This document shows positions 1 through 6,952 of a stretch of DNA of 14,917 bases, piece by piece. The stretch is from contig JAEDJD010000033.1 in NCBI GenBank assembly GCA_016296505.1, forward strand, positions 1 through 14,917, read 5' to 3'. How positions within the stretch are numbered: position 1 is the stretch's first letter; the number at the start of each line of letters is the position of its first letter. Both the position numbers and the translations under genes were made by a program. The notes under the pieces were generated by a model. It did no database searches and was not told where the DNA came from. It saw nothing but the letters and a program-made list of their open reading frames with translations. The DNA is from Oscillospiraceae bacterium (GTDB taxonomy: Bacteria; Bacillota; Clostridia; Oscillospirales; Ruminococcaceae).

Positions 1-997
1 AGATAATCTTGTTTGCGGTATCAACCTTGCTGCCAGAAGTGGTCTTTGTCGTTTCGCTTGTGGACTTCGAGGTTGAAGTTGTAGTAGTAGAACCGCCATC
101 GCCGACAACGATGGTCAGCGGCTCAGACTTAAAGTTCTTCAGAGCAGATTCTGTCGAACCTTCAACGCCCTTCACGCTGGTCTTATTGGTCACAAGCTTA
201 TCTTCCGGAAGAAGCTCGCCTGTGGTCTCATCGAACAGACCGGAAGGTGTGCAGTTTACATACTCATCGGTGTAAAGATCCAGTACGTAAGTACCGTCTG
301 CCAGATTTGCCGGCAGAGCCAGATCAAAGGAGATGAGCGGAGTCTCATATGCCCATGCCTCATCCTTTGTCCATGTCTCAACAACTGTATAATCAGTCAA
401 ATCCTTCGGTTCACCGGCTGCCACCCATGCGCTATAGGAGTCGATGTTGTGAGGACCGTCGCCGCGAGGGTTATCATCCGCTGCTTTATACAGCATTGCG
501 TGTGTAGCCTGATAAGACAGATAGTAGCTGTTTGCAGTAAAGATGCAATAGTTACTATTGTTATAGTAACCTGCATCAACAGTGCTGCCCTTTGCCTTCG
601 GGCTGGAATATGCACCGGAATCAAGGCAGATCAGCTCCTCATTAGCCCAGGAATTGTTCTTGATCTCGATGCCGTAGTTAGAGAATGCATACTTGAAGTT
701 TGTATGCTCTTTATTGTTCTGGTCAATAACAGTACCCTTACCGAGCGTAGCGTCACCGTTGATCGCCATCTTCAGGAACAGGCTGTGGAAGCCGTTCGAC
801 TGCGGAACATAAACAGAAACAGGAACGGACACGCCGCCCTTTTCAACCTTGACCTCATTCTTACCACCGGATTGGAACGAAATAATTGTATTATCGACCT
901 TACCGTTTGTTGCAGCGTCTGCACTGAAAGTCAGAGCGCCGCCCATAGCCGTCGCTGTCAAAACAAGCGACGAAAGAGCAGAGATGAATTTCTTCAT
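1..997 (-). CDS. Secreted cohesin-like/surface protein with Thr-rich linker, 3' end outside window
   Basis: The reading frame is open from an ATG at 997 to the left edge (332 codons visible), so the protein is truncated by the window. An AGAAAGGA ribosome site lies 10 nt upstream. Residues 1-28 form a signal peptide (MKKF start, Ala-rich core, probable cleavage after ADA), so the product is exported. Residues about 33-298 form one beta-rich, aromatic-rich module. Its opening (VSVPVSVYVP) and closing strands (ISFDLALPANLADGTYVL) resemble the cohesin/carbohydrate-binding-like beta-sandwich of ruminococcal scaffoldins. Residues about 301-323 are a Thr/Ser linker (STTTTTSTSKSTSETTKTT), after which a new segment starts (SKVDTANKII). 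The gene lies 203 nt downstream of the cohesin-dockerin gene on the same strand and is probably co-transcribed with it. The missing C-terminus could be a dockerin, a second module or a sortase signal. The cohesin assignment is by motif resemblance only; export and the modular layout are clear. Confidence 0.6.
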   Translation of the reverse strand, partial: MKKFISALSSLVLTATAMGGALTFSADAATNGKVDNTIISFQSGGKNEVKVEKGGVSVPVSVYVPQSNGFHSLFLKMAINGDATLGKGTVIDQNNKEHTNFKYAFSNYGIEIKNNSWANEELICLDSGAYSSPKAKGSTVDAGYYNNSNYCIFTANSYYLSYQATHAMLYKAADDNPRGDGPHNIDSYSAWVAAGEPKDLTDYTVVETWTKDEAWAYETPLISFDLALPANLADGTYVLDLYTDEYVNCTPSGLFDETTGELLPEDKLVTNKTSVKGVEGSTESALKNFKSEPLTIVVGDGGSTTTTSTSKSTSETTKTTSGSKVDTANKII

Positions 998-1096
998 GAC
1001 AACTAAATCCTTTCTGGTTTGACACCTTGAAAGCCGCCTTCTCGGTTCAAACACATATGTTTATTTGGTTTTGTTGGGTTTGTTTTCGGCGATTTT

Positions 1097-1117
1097 CCAT
1101 CGGCAAAATCCCGATGG
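1097..1117 (-). other. Perfect hairpin in intercistronic spacer (998-1200)
   Basis: CCATCGG (1097-1103) and CCGATGG (1111-1117) form a perfect 7-bp stem with a 7-nt AT-rich loop. It lies between the cohesin-dockerin gene and the Thr-linker protein. No T-run follows on either strand, so it is not a standard terminator; it could protect or separate the two cistrons. No consensus promoter was seen in this 203-nt gap. Confidence 0.5.
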
Positions 1118-1200
1118 AACGGCGGCTCTTTGCCGACCACGAATGTTGCAGTTGATACGCGCCTCTCGGCCGCATATCACGGAGCTTGGAATCATCCAGC

Positions 1201-2058
1201 TTACCCGTGCGTCTGTTGATTCCCCGTGGGTGAGTCCTTCTTTGCCGCGCGAGCGGTATCTTCGGCGTCATGTTCCATGAGCCGGAGCATCAGCGATATA
1301 TCGCTCATTGTCAGCATTCCGTCAGTCTCACAATCTGCGTTTGCGTATGCTGCGGCGCTGAGAGCCAACTCTTCTGCAATTGCACGATGCATCATGACTG
1401 CGTCTGCGATTGTTCGCCTTCCATCCAGATCAATGTCACCATACATGGTTGCACCGGTTTCATCAATCGGTTTCCAGACGTAGCCGTTCTGCACGACAGT
1501 CTGACAGTAATGGGAAGTCCCATCCGCATCAATATAGCCAGCAGCTATTACCGCGTCAGCGGCATCCCCCGCTGCTGAAACGAGCTTCAACTCGGCTGCG
1601 GAACCCGCCGGCATTTCGCCGTTGAGCTGTCCGGTAACCGTAAAAAAAGCCTGTTCCGTTCTCAGCCAATATTCTGCGTCCAGAGCAGTTGCCCAGCGAA
1701 TCCACACCATACCTTCTCTGATTTCATGTTGAAATACAGTATTGGCAAGTTCAGGGTTCGCGAGCGTTTCCGCTTCCTGTGCCCCTGTGTCATACAGCAG
1801 GTCTACATCGGTAATCTCGAGAGCAGCAGCGTCGTATACGATTGCAAACTCCAATGCGCACAATCCGGATTCTGGAATCTCATCCAGCGAAAGTGTTGCC
1901 GTGAAAAGCCCGTCCGTGTCCGCTGCCGTCCTATCCAGGACAAGCGCAGTAACAAGCTCTGTCTCCGCAGCATTTGCCTGAACCAGATACGATCCCGGAG
2001 CGCAGTACGCAAGGAAGCCCGCAGCCAAAACGGCAACCGCCGCTTTCTGCGCCTTCAT
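1201..2058 (-). CDS. Secreted cohesin-dockerin protein, putative adaptor scaffoldin
   Basis: The product is 285 aa. The start at 2058 is chosen because CCTCCT at 2065-2070 reads as an AGGAGG site 6 nt upstream on this strand and a signal peptide begins there (MKAQKAAVAVLAAGFLAYCA, Ala-rich, cleavage near ANA-AE at about 30). In-frame ATGs further up to 2193 lack both. Residues about 34-190 look like a cohesin: an opening strand TALVLDRTAADTDGLFTATL, then ALEFAIVYDAAALEITDV, then a WIRWATALD stretch. Residues 206-263 are a dockerin with two calcium-loop/helix repeats. Loop 1 spans D208-D219 with D210 and D212; loop 2 spans D242-D253 with E244 and D246. A cohesin plus a dockerin in one short protein is the layout of an adaptor scaffoldin, such as ScaC of Ruminococcus flavefaciens: the cohesin captures a dockerin-bearing enzyme while the dockerin plugs into a larger scaffold. 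It heads a transcript with a strong promoter and a long leader. The dockerin is secure; the cohesin call is good but rests on pattern. Confidence 0.75.
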   Translation of the reverse strand: MKAQKAAVAVLAAGFLAYCAPGSYLVQANAAETELVTALVLDRTAADTDGLFTATLSLDEIPESGLCALEFAIVYDAAALEITDVDLLYDTGAQEAETLANPELANTVFQHEIREGMVWIRWATALDAEYWLRTEQAFFTVTGQLNGEMPAGSAAELKLVSAAGDAADAVIAAGYIDADGTSHYCQTVVQNGYVWKPIDETGATMYGDIDLDGRRTIADAVMMHRAIAEELALSAAAYANADCETDGMLTMSDISLMLRLMEHDAEDTARAAKKDSPTGNQQTHG

Positions 2059-2316
2059 TCCTTTCCTCCTTCTTTCATGAAAATGTATATAATCCAAGAA
2101 ACGCGCTGATACATTTCTTTTCATATACCTCGGACGGATCGGAGCAATGCCGCGCTCCTTCACCGGATTCAAATTGTTTCCGGAGCTGTGCATAACATCG
2201 AACGTCCATCTGTTCCGTACCGATTACGCACACCCGATTTCCGGAGTCCTTTCGCTTCCGTACTAAAGCGCAGGAGCCTCCCTCAAAAGGGTATACGTAC
2301 CCAGACAATACGGCTT
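2059..2316 (-). promoter_or_regulatory. Long (about 258 nt) structured 5' leader of the adaptor scaffoldin gene
   Basis: The distance from the consensus promoter (2323-2351) to the ATG at 2058 gives an unusually long untranslated leader. It contains small stems: GGGTA/TACCC (2289-2302, 4-nt loop), CCGGA/TCCGG (2163-2183), and GGAGC/GCTCC (2141-2158). Two short sequences are each present twice: TTTCCGGAG at 2177 and 2238, and TTCCGTAC at 2213 and 2256 (plus-strand spelling). No known riboswitch consensus was recognised. An open frame inside it (2075-2308) starts at TTG without a ribosome site and was not called as a gene. Confidence 0.5.
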
Positions 2317-2322
2317 ACTACC

Positions 2323-2351
2323 ATTATAATAAACCACTGTCACAAAGTCAA
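2323..2351 (-). promoter_or_regulatory. Sigma-A promoter for the adaptor scaffoldin gene
   Basis: On the minus strand there is TTGACT (2346-2351), a 17-nt spacer and a perfect TATAAT (2323-2328). This is close to ideal for the housekeeping sigma factor. Transcription would start near 2316 and run toward 2058. Confidence 0.85.
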
Positions 2352-2417
2352 GACTTCAATACCGTTTTTGTGATTATTGATAAATATAGCATTGGAAAAC
2401 TATGCAATCCGACAAAT

Positions 2418-2474
2418 AAATCCCACGGCGTACAATTCCGACTCATGCGCTCGGAATTACTCGCCGCGGGATTT
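2418..2474 (-). terminator. Nested hairpin terminator after the CapA-family gene
   Basis: An outer 13-bp stem (2418-2430 with 2462-2474) encloses an inner perfect 8-bp stem AATTCCGA/TCGGAATT (2434-2441 with 2451-2458). The one imperfect outer pair is G-U in minus-strand RNA but A-C in plus-strand RNA, so the fold is built for the minus-strand transcript. It begins about 26 nt past the stop codon at 2500 and is followed by a T-rich stretch (TTTATTTGT). Confidence 0.7.
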
Positions 2475-2499
2475 CCGTTTCTTTGTGAGATGCTATACG

Positions 2500-3771
2500 T
2501 TACGTAAGCCACTGATATTCCTTCGGGATATTGGCGTCCGCAATCGCATTGATAACGTGCATACCAAAATCCTTTGCAGATTCGCCAGGCGCGTGCGTAT
2601 AGGGAAGCGCGTGCGCATTTGCGAGTTCCTCTGTATACGCGTTATACGGATACAGACGCAAATTTGCAAATACAGCATCATAGTGCGTAATAACCGGCAT
2701 AACGCCGATATCCTCAATCGTAATCGCGCCGGATTCTCCGTTTTTGACGATATTGAAGTTTGCCATTTCACCGACGACATTGAAATTATCGGTTTGCGCG
2801 GAAATAAAGTTACCGAGCGAATAGAACACAAAGCCCTGTGTACCATCCTCGCGCGTCAGATATTCCATAGTCTGTGCAGTGTGCGAATGCGTACCGAGAA
2901 TCACATCCGCGCCCCAGTTAATCATGTTCTGTGCAAGTTCTTTGACGCCCGGAGGAACAACGTGCGTATCCTCATTGCCCCAGTGAGCTGAAACCACAAC
3001 GGCGTCCGCAACTTCTTTCGCGCGCTTGATCTGCCGCTCGATCAATTCCGTCTCCGAGGTCATGCCGACGCATAGGGTAGAATGGTCTGGAATATAATAG
3101 CCGTTCAGCGACTGCGTATAGGAGAGATATGCAATGCGCATACCTTTGATATCCTGCACACGGATTGTCTCCTGATCGCTCGGACCGCGATATGCGCCGA
3201 GTGCAAGAATTGGTCTTTTCCGCATCATGTCATCCCAGAAATTGATTGAAGCTTCCAAGCCTTCAATGCCGCGATCCAGCAAATGGTTATTGGCAAGTGT
3301 AAAGATATCAAAACCTGCGTCGATCATCGCGTCTGCCAGCACCGGCGGCGAACAGAAATTATAATTGGAACCGGAAACCTCAAAGCCCGGTCCGCAGATC
3401 ATTGTTTCCTGATTGACAACCGCGACATCTGCCGCCTCAACAATCGGCTTAACATTTTCATAGAGCGGTGCAAAATTATATTCTTCGCCGCCGGTAGCTC
3501 TTGCCTGTGCAGCCTTATAAACATAGGTCTGCACAAGATTATCGCCGACAGCTAACATATTCACACTGATATCCGGCGGAGCAGCAGGCACCGTGGTCGT
3601 CGTGATGACCGTGGTTGACGTTGCAAGCGTGACAGGCGCTGTGGAATCCGTCACAGCCGGCTCGATACTCTCGGCAGACATTATTTCCGATTGCCCATTA
3701 CACGCAGCCAGACAAAACATCATACCGAGCATAAGCAGCGCTGACGCCGCTTTTTCCGATCGTTTCATCAT
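2500..3771 (-). CDS. CapA-family lipoprotein (metallophosphoesterase-like)
   Basis: The product is 423 aa. The start at 3771 (adjacent ATG at 3768) is chosen because AGAAAGGA lies 8 nt upstream and a lipoprotein signal starts there; upstream codons to 3870 overlap the promoter region. The lipobox LAAC has its cysteine at residue 24, so the mature protein is tethered outside the membrane. Residues about 40-65 are a Thr/Ala/Pro spacer. Residues 70-360 form the CapA domain of the calcineurin-like metallophosphatase superfamily: LAVGDNL at 73-79, VVNQET at 118-123, TLANNHLLDRG at 158-168, SAHWGNE at 261-267, LGTHSHTAQ at 292-300 and YSLGNF at 317-322. The Asp, Asn-His, His and His-x-His residues that bind metal in the superfamily are present. 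CapA takes part in poly-gamma-glutamate export in Bacillus, but many clostridial members stand alone, as here with no capB/capC nearby. The exact substrate is unknown. Confidence 0.85.
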   Translation of the reverse strand: MMKRSEKAASALLMLGMMFCLAACNGQSEIMSAESIEPAVTDSTAPVTLATSTTVITTTTVPAAPPDISVNMLAVGDNLVQTYVYKAAQARATGGEEYNFAPLYENVKPIVEAADVAVVNQETMICGPGFEVSGSNYNFCSPPVLADAMIDAGFDIFTLANNHLLDRGIEGLEASINFWDDMMRKRPILALGAYRGPSDQETIRVQDIKGMRIAYLSYTQSLNGYYIPDHSTLCVGMTSETELIERQIKRAKEVADAVVVSAHWGNEDTHVVPPGVKELAQNMINWGADVILGTHSHTAQTMEYLTREDGTQGFVFYSLGNFISAQTDNFNVVGEMANFNIVKNGESGAITIEDIGVMPVITHYDAVFANLRLYPYNAYTEELANAHALPYTHAPGESAKDFGMHVINAIADANIPKEYQWLT

Positions 3772-3841
3772 TCCAAAATTCCTTTCTGGTTCTCTGTGGA
3801 CGAAATCAGCGAAAAATGCCGAAACCGCCCGATCTTTTTTT

Positions 3842-3870
3842 ATTATAACACAATCAGATAAAAAATGCAA
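3842..3870 (-). promoter_or_regulatory. Sigma-A promoter for the CapA-family gene
   Basis: On the minus strand there is TTGCAT (3865-3870), a 17-nt spacer and a perfect TATAAT (3842-3847). The predicted start near 3835 leaves a leader of about 64 nt before the ATG at 3771. Confidence 0.75.
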
Positions 3871-3921
3871 CTTCTATTTTTCAAAATTACGGAAACATTC
3901 ATAATTATAATCAGCCAAACA

Positions 3922-3949
3922 GTATTCTTAAAAAAATTCGGATATACTA
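3922..3949 (+). promoter_or_regulatory. Putative forespore-type promoter of gerAA
   Basis: GGATATACTA (3940-3949) fits the GGNNANAMTA -10 element described for sigma-F of Bacillus and is one base off the CATNMTA box of sigma-G. A GTATT (3922-3926) lies upstream with a spacing shorter than usual. No TTGACA-like -35 is present. The same 10-mer precedes the B subunit gene at 6915. Confidence 0.45.
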
Positions 3950-3974
3950 ATCAAAAGTCAAGGAGGTGTATCCG

Positions 3975-5423
3975 ATGCATTTAACTGAATCGCTTGATCA
4001 AAACCTGAATATCATCCGGCATCTGACCGGCGGCTCTGCGGATATTATTACCAGTCGTCTGACAGTCTGCGGCATACCCTGCGCATTACTTTCCTGCGAG
4101 GGAATGTGCAGCAGTTCCAGCATCAGCGAGCAAATCGCAGAACCGCTGCACACGCTTTCCCACGAATTCCCGAACGGCGCCGCACTGATTCGTTTTTTAC
4201 AGACATACCGGCTTTTTGCTGCAGACAGCACCACCGCCGCACACATGACAGATCTGCTGAACAGACTGCATTCCGGCTTTGTGATTCTGCTCGCCGAGGG
4301 CGCTGCATTCTGTCTCGTCTGCGGGATGCAGGGCTATGCTACACGCAGTATCTCCGAACCATCCGGCGAACTGAATATCTACGGCGCAAAAGAGGGCTTC
4401 ACCGAAACCATCCGCACGAATATGTCGCTCATTCGCAAACGCATGAAATCGCCGCTTCTGAACTTTGAGATGCTGACTGCCGGCAGTCTTTCACATACCA
4501 ATTTATGTCTTGTTTATCTGCGCGACCGTGTGCCGGAGGATCTGCTGCAAAGCATCCGGCAGAAATTGCAGAATCTGCCGCTTGAGAGCATCTTCTCCAG
4601 TGGTTATGTTCGTCCGTTTCTTGAGGGCAGCGATATGCAGCTTGTTCACAGCGTTGGTACAACGGAACGTCCGGATACGTTCTGCGCAAAGCTGCTTGAA
4701 GGCAGAGTCGGTATACTAATAGACGGTACGCCCTTTGCGCTTCTGCTGCCACAGCTTTTCTGTGAAACTTTTCAGACGCTCGACGACTACAACTATCCGC
4801 CCGCATATGCAACGCTTCTGCGTTGGATTAAATATGCGGCGGCATTGATTGCACTCCTGCTGCCTGCCGGATATCTGTCTGCGGCATTGCATCATCCGGA
4901 GCTGCTGCATGAAACGCTGCTGCGGCTGCTTACAGATTCCGAACAGAACGTACCGTTTTCGCTTGCTACGGAGATGCTCGGCGTTTTATTCCTTTTTGAA
5001 ATTGTACGCGAGGCAGGACTGCGGCTTCCGAAAGCGGTCGGCGGTGCAGTTGGAATGATCGGCGGTCTGCTGATTGGCGACGCGGCGGTGCAGTCAGGGT
5101 TAATCAGTACGCCGGTGCTGACAGTTTCAGCACTGGCGGCAACCGCAGGCTTCGTCATACCTGAGCATCATGCCGCATTGACGGTACTGCGTCCAGCATT
5201 TATTCTTGCCGCAGCTGCGGCAGGACTTCCGGCAGTCGCATTGCTTGGCGTCGCCGTTCTGTTTCATATCTGCGGCACCGAGATATTCGGATATCCCATT
5301 TCCGCGCCAATCGCGCCGATTCTACCCAATCGACTTTCGGATATTTTTGCGCGCGTCGGTTTCCGGCGGCTCTCTCAGAGTAATTTCCACGTATCGGAGA
5401 TTCGGCGGCGCGGATACCCGTAA
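3975..5423 (+). CDS. gerAA: GerA-family spore germination receptor subunit A
   Basis: The product is 482 aa, usual for the family. The ATG at 3975 is chosen because AGGAGG (3961-3966) lies 8 nt upstream; the in-frame GTG at 3966 overlaps that site. Residues 1-270 are a soluble domain with family landmarks: an EGFTETIRTNMSLIRKR stretch at 140-156, TERPD at 230-234, and LLEGRVGILIDGTPF at 240-254, followed by DDYNYPP at 270-276. Residues 283-430 hold about five membrane spans, including the RLPKAVGGAVGMIGGLLIGD segment at 350-369. In Bacillus, GerAA, GerAB and GerAC form a nutrient receptor in the spore inner membrane that responds to small molecules and triggers germination. Unusually, the next plus-strand genes (B and C) start 1.5 kb away, beyond an opposing dockerin gene. 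A SpoVAF-type paralogue is the alternative, but the nearby B and C genes argue for a receptor. Confidence 0.92.
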   Translation: MHLTESLDQNLNIIRHLTGGSADIITSRLTVCGIPCALLSCEGMCSSSSISEQIAEPLHTLSHEFPNGAALIRFLQTYRLFAADSTTAAHMTDLLNRLHSGFVILLAEGAAFCLVCGMQGYATRSISEPSGELNIYGAKEGFTETIRTNMSLIRKRMKSPLLNFEMLTAGSLSHTNLCLVYLRDRVPEDLLQSIRQKLQNLPLESIFSSGYVRPFLEGSDMQLVHSVGTTERPDTFCAKLLEGRVGILIDGTPFALLLPQLFCETFQTLDDYNYPPAYATLLRWIKYAAALIALLLPAGYLSAALHHPELLHETLLRLLTDSEQNVPFSLATEMLGVLFLFEIVREAGLRLPKAVGGAVGMIGGLLIGDAAVQSGLISTPVLTVSALAATAGFVIPEHHAALTVLRPAFILAAAAAGLPAVALLGVAVLFHICGTEIFGYPISAPIAPILPNRLSDIFARVGFRRLSQSNFHVSEIRRRGYP

Positions 5424-5527
5424 TCATAAACTGCATTTACGCATATCCATCATCGCCATAGTATCTGTTACCAGATCATGTTGCCCTTACTTTGTCACTG
5501 AAGCTCTCGGCTATTTATGAATAGAAA

Positions 5528-5569
5528 TGCCGCGGCGCTTCCGATCACGCAATCAGAAGTACCGCGGCA
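5528..5569. terminator. Bidirectional hairpin terminator between gerAA and the LRR-dockerin gene
   Basis: TGCCGCGG (5528-5535) pairs with CCGCGGCA (5562-5569), and the stem extends inward through GCTTCCGAT/ATCAGAAGT with one mismatch and wobble pairs, leaving a 6-nt loop. The minus-strand side is followed by a T-rich stretch (TTTCTATT) and the plus side by ATTTTC. It lies between two convergent genes (stops at 5423 and 5583). Nothing else was seen in 5424-5527. Confidence 0.7.
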
Positions 5570-5582
5570 CATTTTCAACTGG

Positions 5583-6749
5583 TTATTTCACCAGCGCGTC
5601 CCAGTCGGTCGGGATGCCCGCAACGCTATTTTGCACATAATAAAGCAGAATCAACTGCGCGTCGGCAGAGTCAATCATGCTGTCTCCATTGATATCCGCA
5701 GCTGTCCGCTGCAGTTCACTCAGCTCCGGTTCATTGCCTGCTACAATCTGCGCATAAACGCTAAGAACATTCTGCGCGTCATCAGCTCCAATCTTGCCGT
5801 TCAAATCCCAATCGCCTTTCGTCGCCGTGATAACCTCAAACGGATACGCACGCGTTTCGCAAAATGCCTGCAGCGTCGAATTCTCAAAGCCGCGGATCGC
5901 GCCTAAAAACCCTGCCACGTGTTTACAATAAGTATTGGAGATTGTGCCGTCCAGATCATAAATTTCACAATCCGGATTCAATACAGTAATGCGCTCCATT
6001 CCAGTACAGTTAAAGAATCCATAACGGCGAATCTCCTTCACATTTTCCGGCACCAGTACGCTTGTAATATAGTAGTTATAGGAAAATGCGCCCGCGCCGA
6101 TTGCGGTCACATCTGCCGGTATCGTGATATCGCCCTTGCAAGCCTTTCCGTCTATCAGCACATGATTGATAATCACAAACGGATTCTTTTCGCGCTGTGC
6201 GTCCATCCACGGCGTATTCAGAAACGCATCTTCGCCGACAGTCTCCAGACCTTCCGGCAGAGTCAGATCAGCAAGCAAAAGACACTGCGCAAACGCAAGC
6301 TCCCCGATGCTCTTAACCTGCTCCGGAACCGTCAGACTTGCAAGCTTCCGACTCTCCTGAAAGGTATTGTCTGCAATGCTTGTCAGATTCTTCGGCAATA
6401 CGACGGATTTGAGCTGAAAACAGCTCTTGAACGCCTCCTGCCCGATTTCGGTGACGCTGTCCGGCAGCGTGATCTCCGTGACTTTCGCGTTATACTTGAA
6501 CGCGCCTGCTCCGATTTTCGTCACAGGCAATCCGTTGATTTCCGCAGGGACCGTAACCTCCCCGGAAAGTTCAGACATGAAGCCCGTGATCGTCACCGAA
6601 TCATCGGCAATTTCGTACTTCAGCCCTTCGGCTTCCAGTACGGCTTCTTCCTCTGCGGCAAAAACTGCCGCAGGTGCCGGCAATGCCGCTGTACCCGTCG
6701 CAATTAGACAGGCAGCACACAGCAATGCCGCGCCTCTCCTTGTTTTCAT
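5583..6749 (-). CDS. Secreted BspA-type leucine-rich-repeat protein with C-terminal dockerin
   Basis: The product is 388 aa. The start at 6749 has GAGGGG 7 nt upstream. Residues 1-32 are a signal peptide (MKTRRGAALLCAACLIATG, cleavage near FAA-EE). Residues about 60-260 carry 23-residue LRR_5/BspA repeats of the type IGxxAFxxCxxLxxVxLPxxLTSI, for example around 79, 102, 125, 148 and 217. A non-repeat insert at 179-205 (WMDAQREKNPFVIINHVLID) interrupts them. Residues 311-386 are a dockerin: loop 1 spans D313-D324, loop 2 spans D352-D363, both followed by AQ. The C-terminal dockerin would attach the protein to a scaffoldin cohesin. The LRR part is a binding surface with no catalytic motif; proteins of this sort are common in ruminococcal cellulosomes but their ligands are unknown. 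It is closely similar in layout to the gene at 11726-13162. It is transcribed against the germination genes on both sides. Confidence 0.9.
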   Translation of the reverse strand: MKTRRGAALLCAACLIATGTAALPAPAAVFAAEEEAVLEAEGLKYEIADDSVTITGFMSELSGEVTVPAEINGLPVTKIGAGAFKYNAKVTEITLPDSVTEIGQEAFKSCFQLKSVVLPKNLTSIADNTFQESRKLASLTVPEQVKSIGELAFAQCLLLADLTLPEGLETVGEDAFLNTPWMDAQREKNPFVIINHVLIDGKACKGDITIPADVTAIGAGAFSYNYYITSVLVPENVKEIRRYGFFNCTGMERITVLNPDCEIYDLDGTISNTYCKHVAGFLGAIRGFENSTLQAFCETRAYPFEVITATKGDWDLNGKIGADDAQNVLSVYAQIVAGNEPELSELQRTAADINGDSMIDSADAQLILLYYVQNSVAGIPTDWDALVK

Positions 6750-6803
6750 AAAATTTCCCCTCTCGATTCATGTTCTCAGCATATATGGTGTGCTGATTAT
6801 ATT

Positions 6804-6833
6804 ATCATATCATACGATGCCGCAGATACGCAA
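6804..6833 (-). promoter_or_regulatory. Candidate promoter of the LRR-dockerin gene at 5583-6749
   Basis: On the minus strand there is TTGCGT (6828-6833), an 18-nt spacer and TATGAT (6804-6809). An alternative perfect TATAAT (6796-6801) lies 8 bp further on without a matching -35. Either would give a leader of roughly 40-50 nt. Confidence 0.45.
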
Positions 6834-6895
6834 GCCATACCATCAAAGATTGGCGTTCTGAACAAATCGCCGCATCTTTTATCTGCGATTCCACC

Positions 6896-6924
6896 GGATA
6901 TTCTCCAATATACCGGATATACTA
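6896..6924 (+). promoter_or_regulatory. Putative forespore-type promoter of the gerAB-gerAC pair
   Basis: GGATATACTA (6915-6924) is identical to the -10-like box in front of gerAA, with GGATA (6896-6900) 14 nt upstream in the -35 position. It lies 28 nt before the start codon at 6953. It would let the B and C subunits be expressed separately from gerAA yet at the same time. Confidence 0.45.
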
Positions 6925-6952
6925 CTTCTGATTTATGGAAAGGAGCAAGGCG

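Noticed and set aside
449..1006. Plus-strand open frame of 185 codons
   Set aside because: It lies opposite the signal peptide and surface-module coding sequence, has no ribosome site, and its composition (many Cys, Arg and Ile) is typical of an antisense shadow.
2075..2308. Open frame of 77 codons inside the scaffoldin leader, minus strand
   Set aside because: It would start at a TTG only a few bases after the predicted transcript start with no ribosome site, has no recognisable domain, and ends inside the leader of the real gene.
3966..3974. GTG start for gerAA nine bases upstream
   Set aside because: The GTG overlaps the AGGAGG ribosome site; the ATG at 3975 has the right spacing.
5919..6707. 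Plus-strand open frame of 262 codons
   Set aside because: It is antisense to the LRR-dockerin gene, which has a signal peptide, repeats and dockerin; the antisense product shows no domain.
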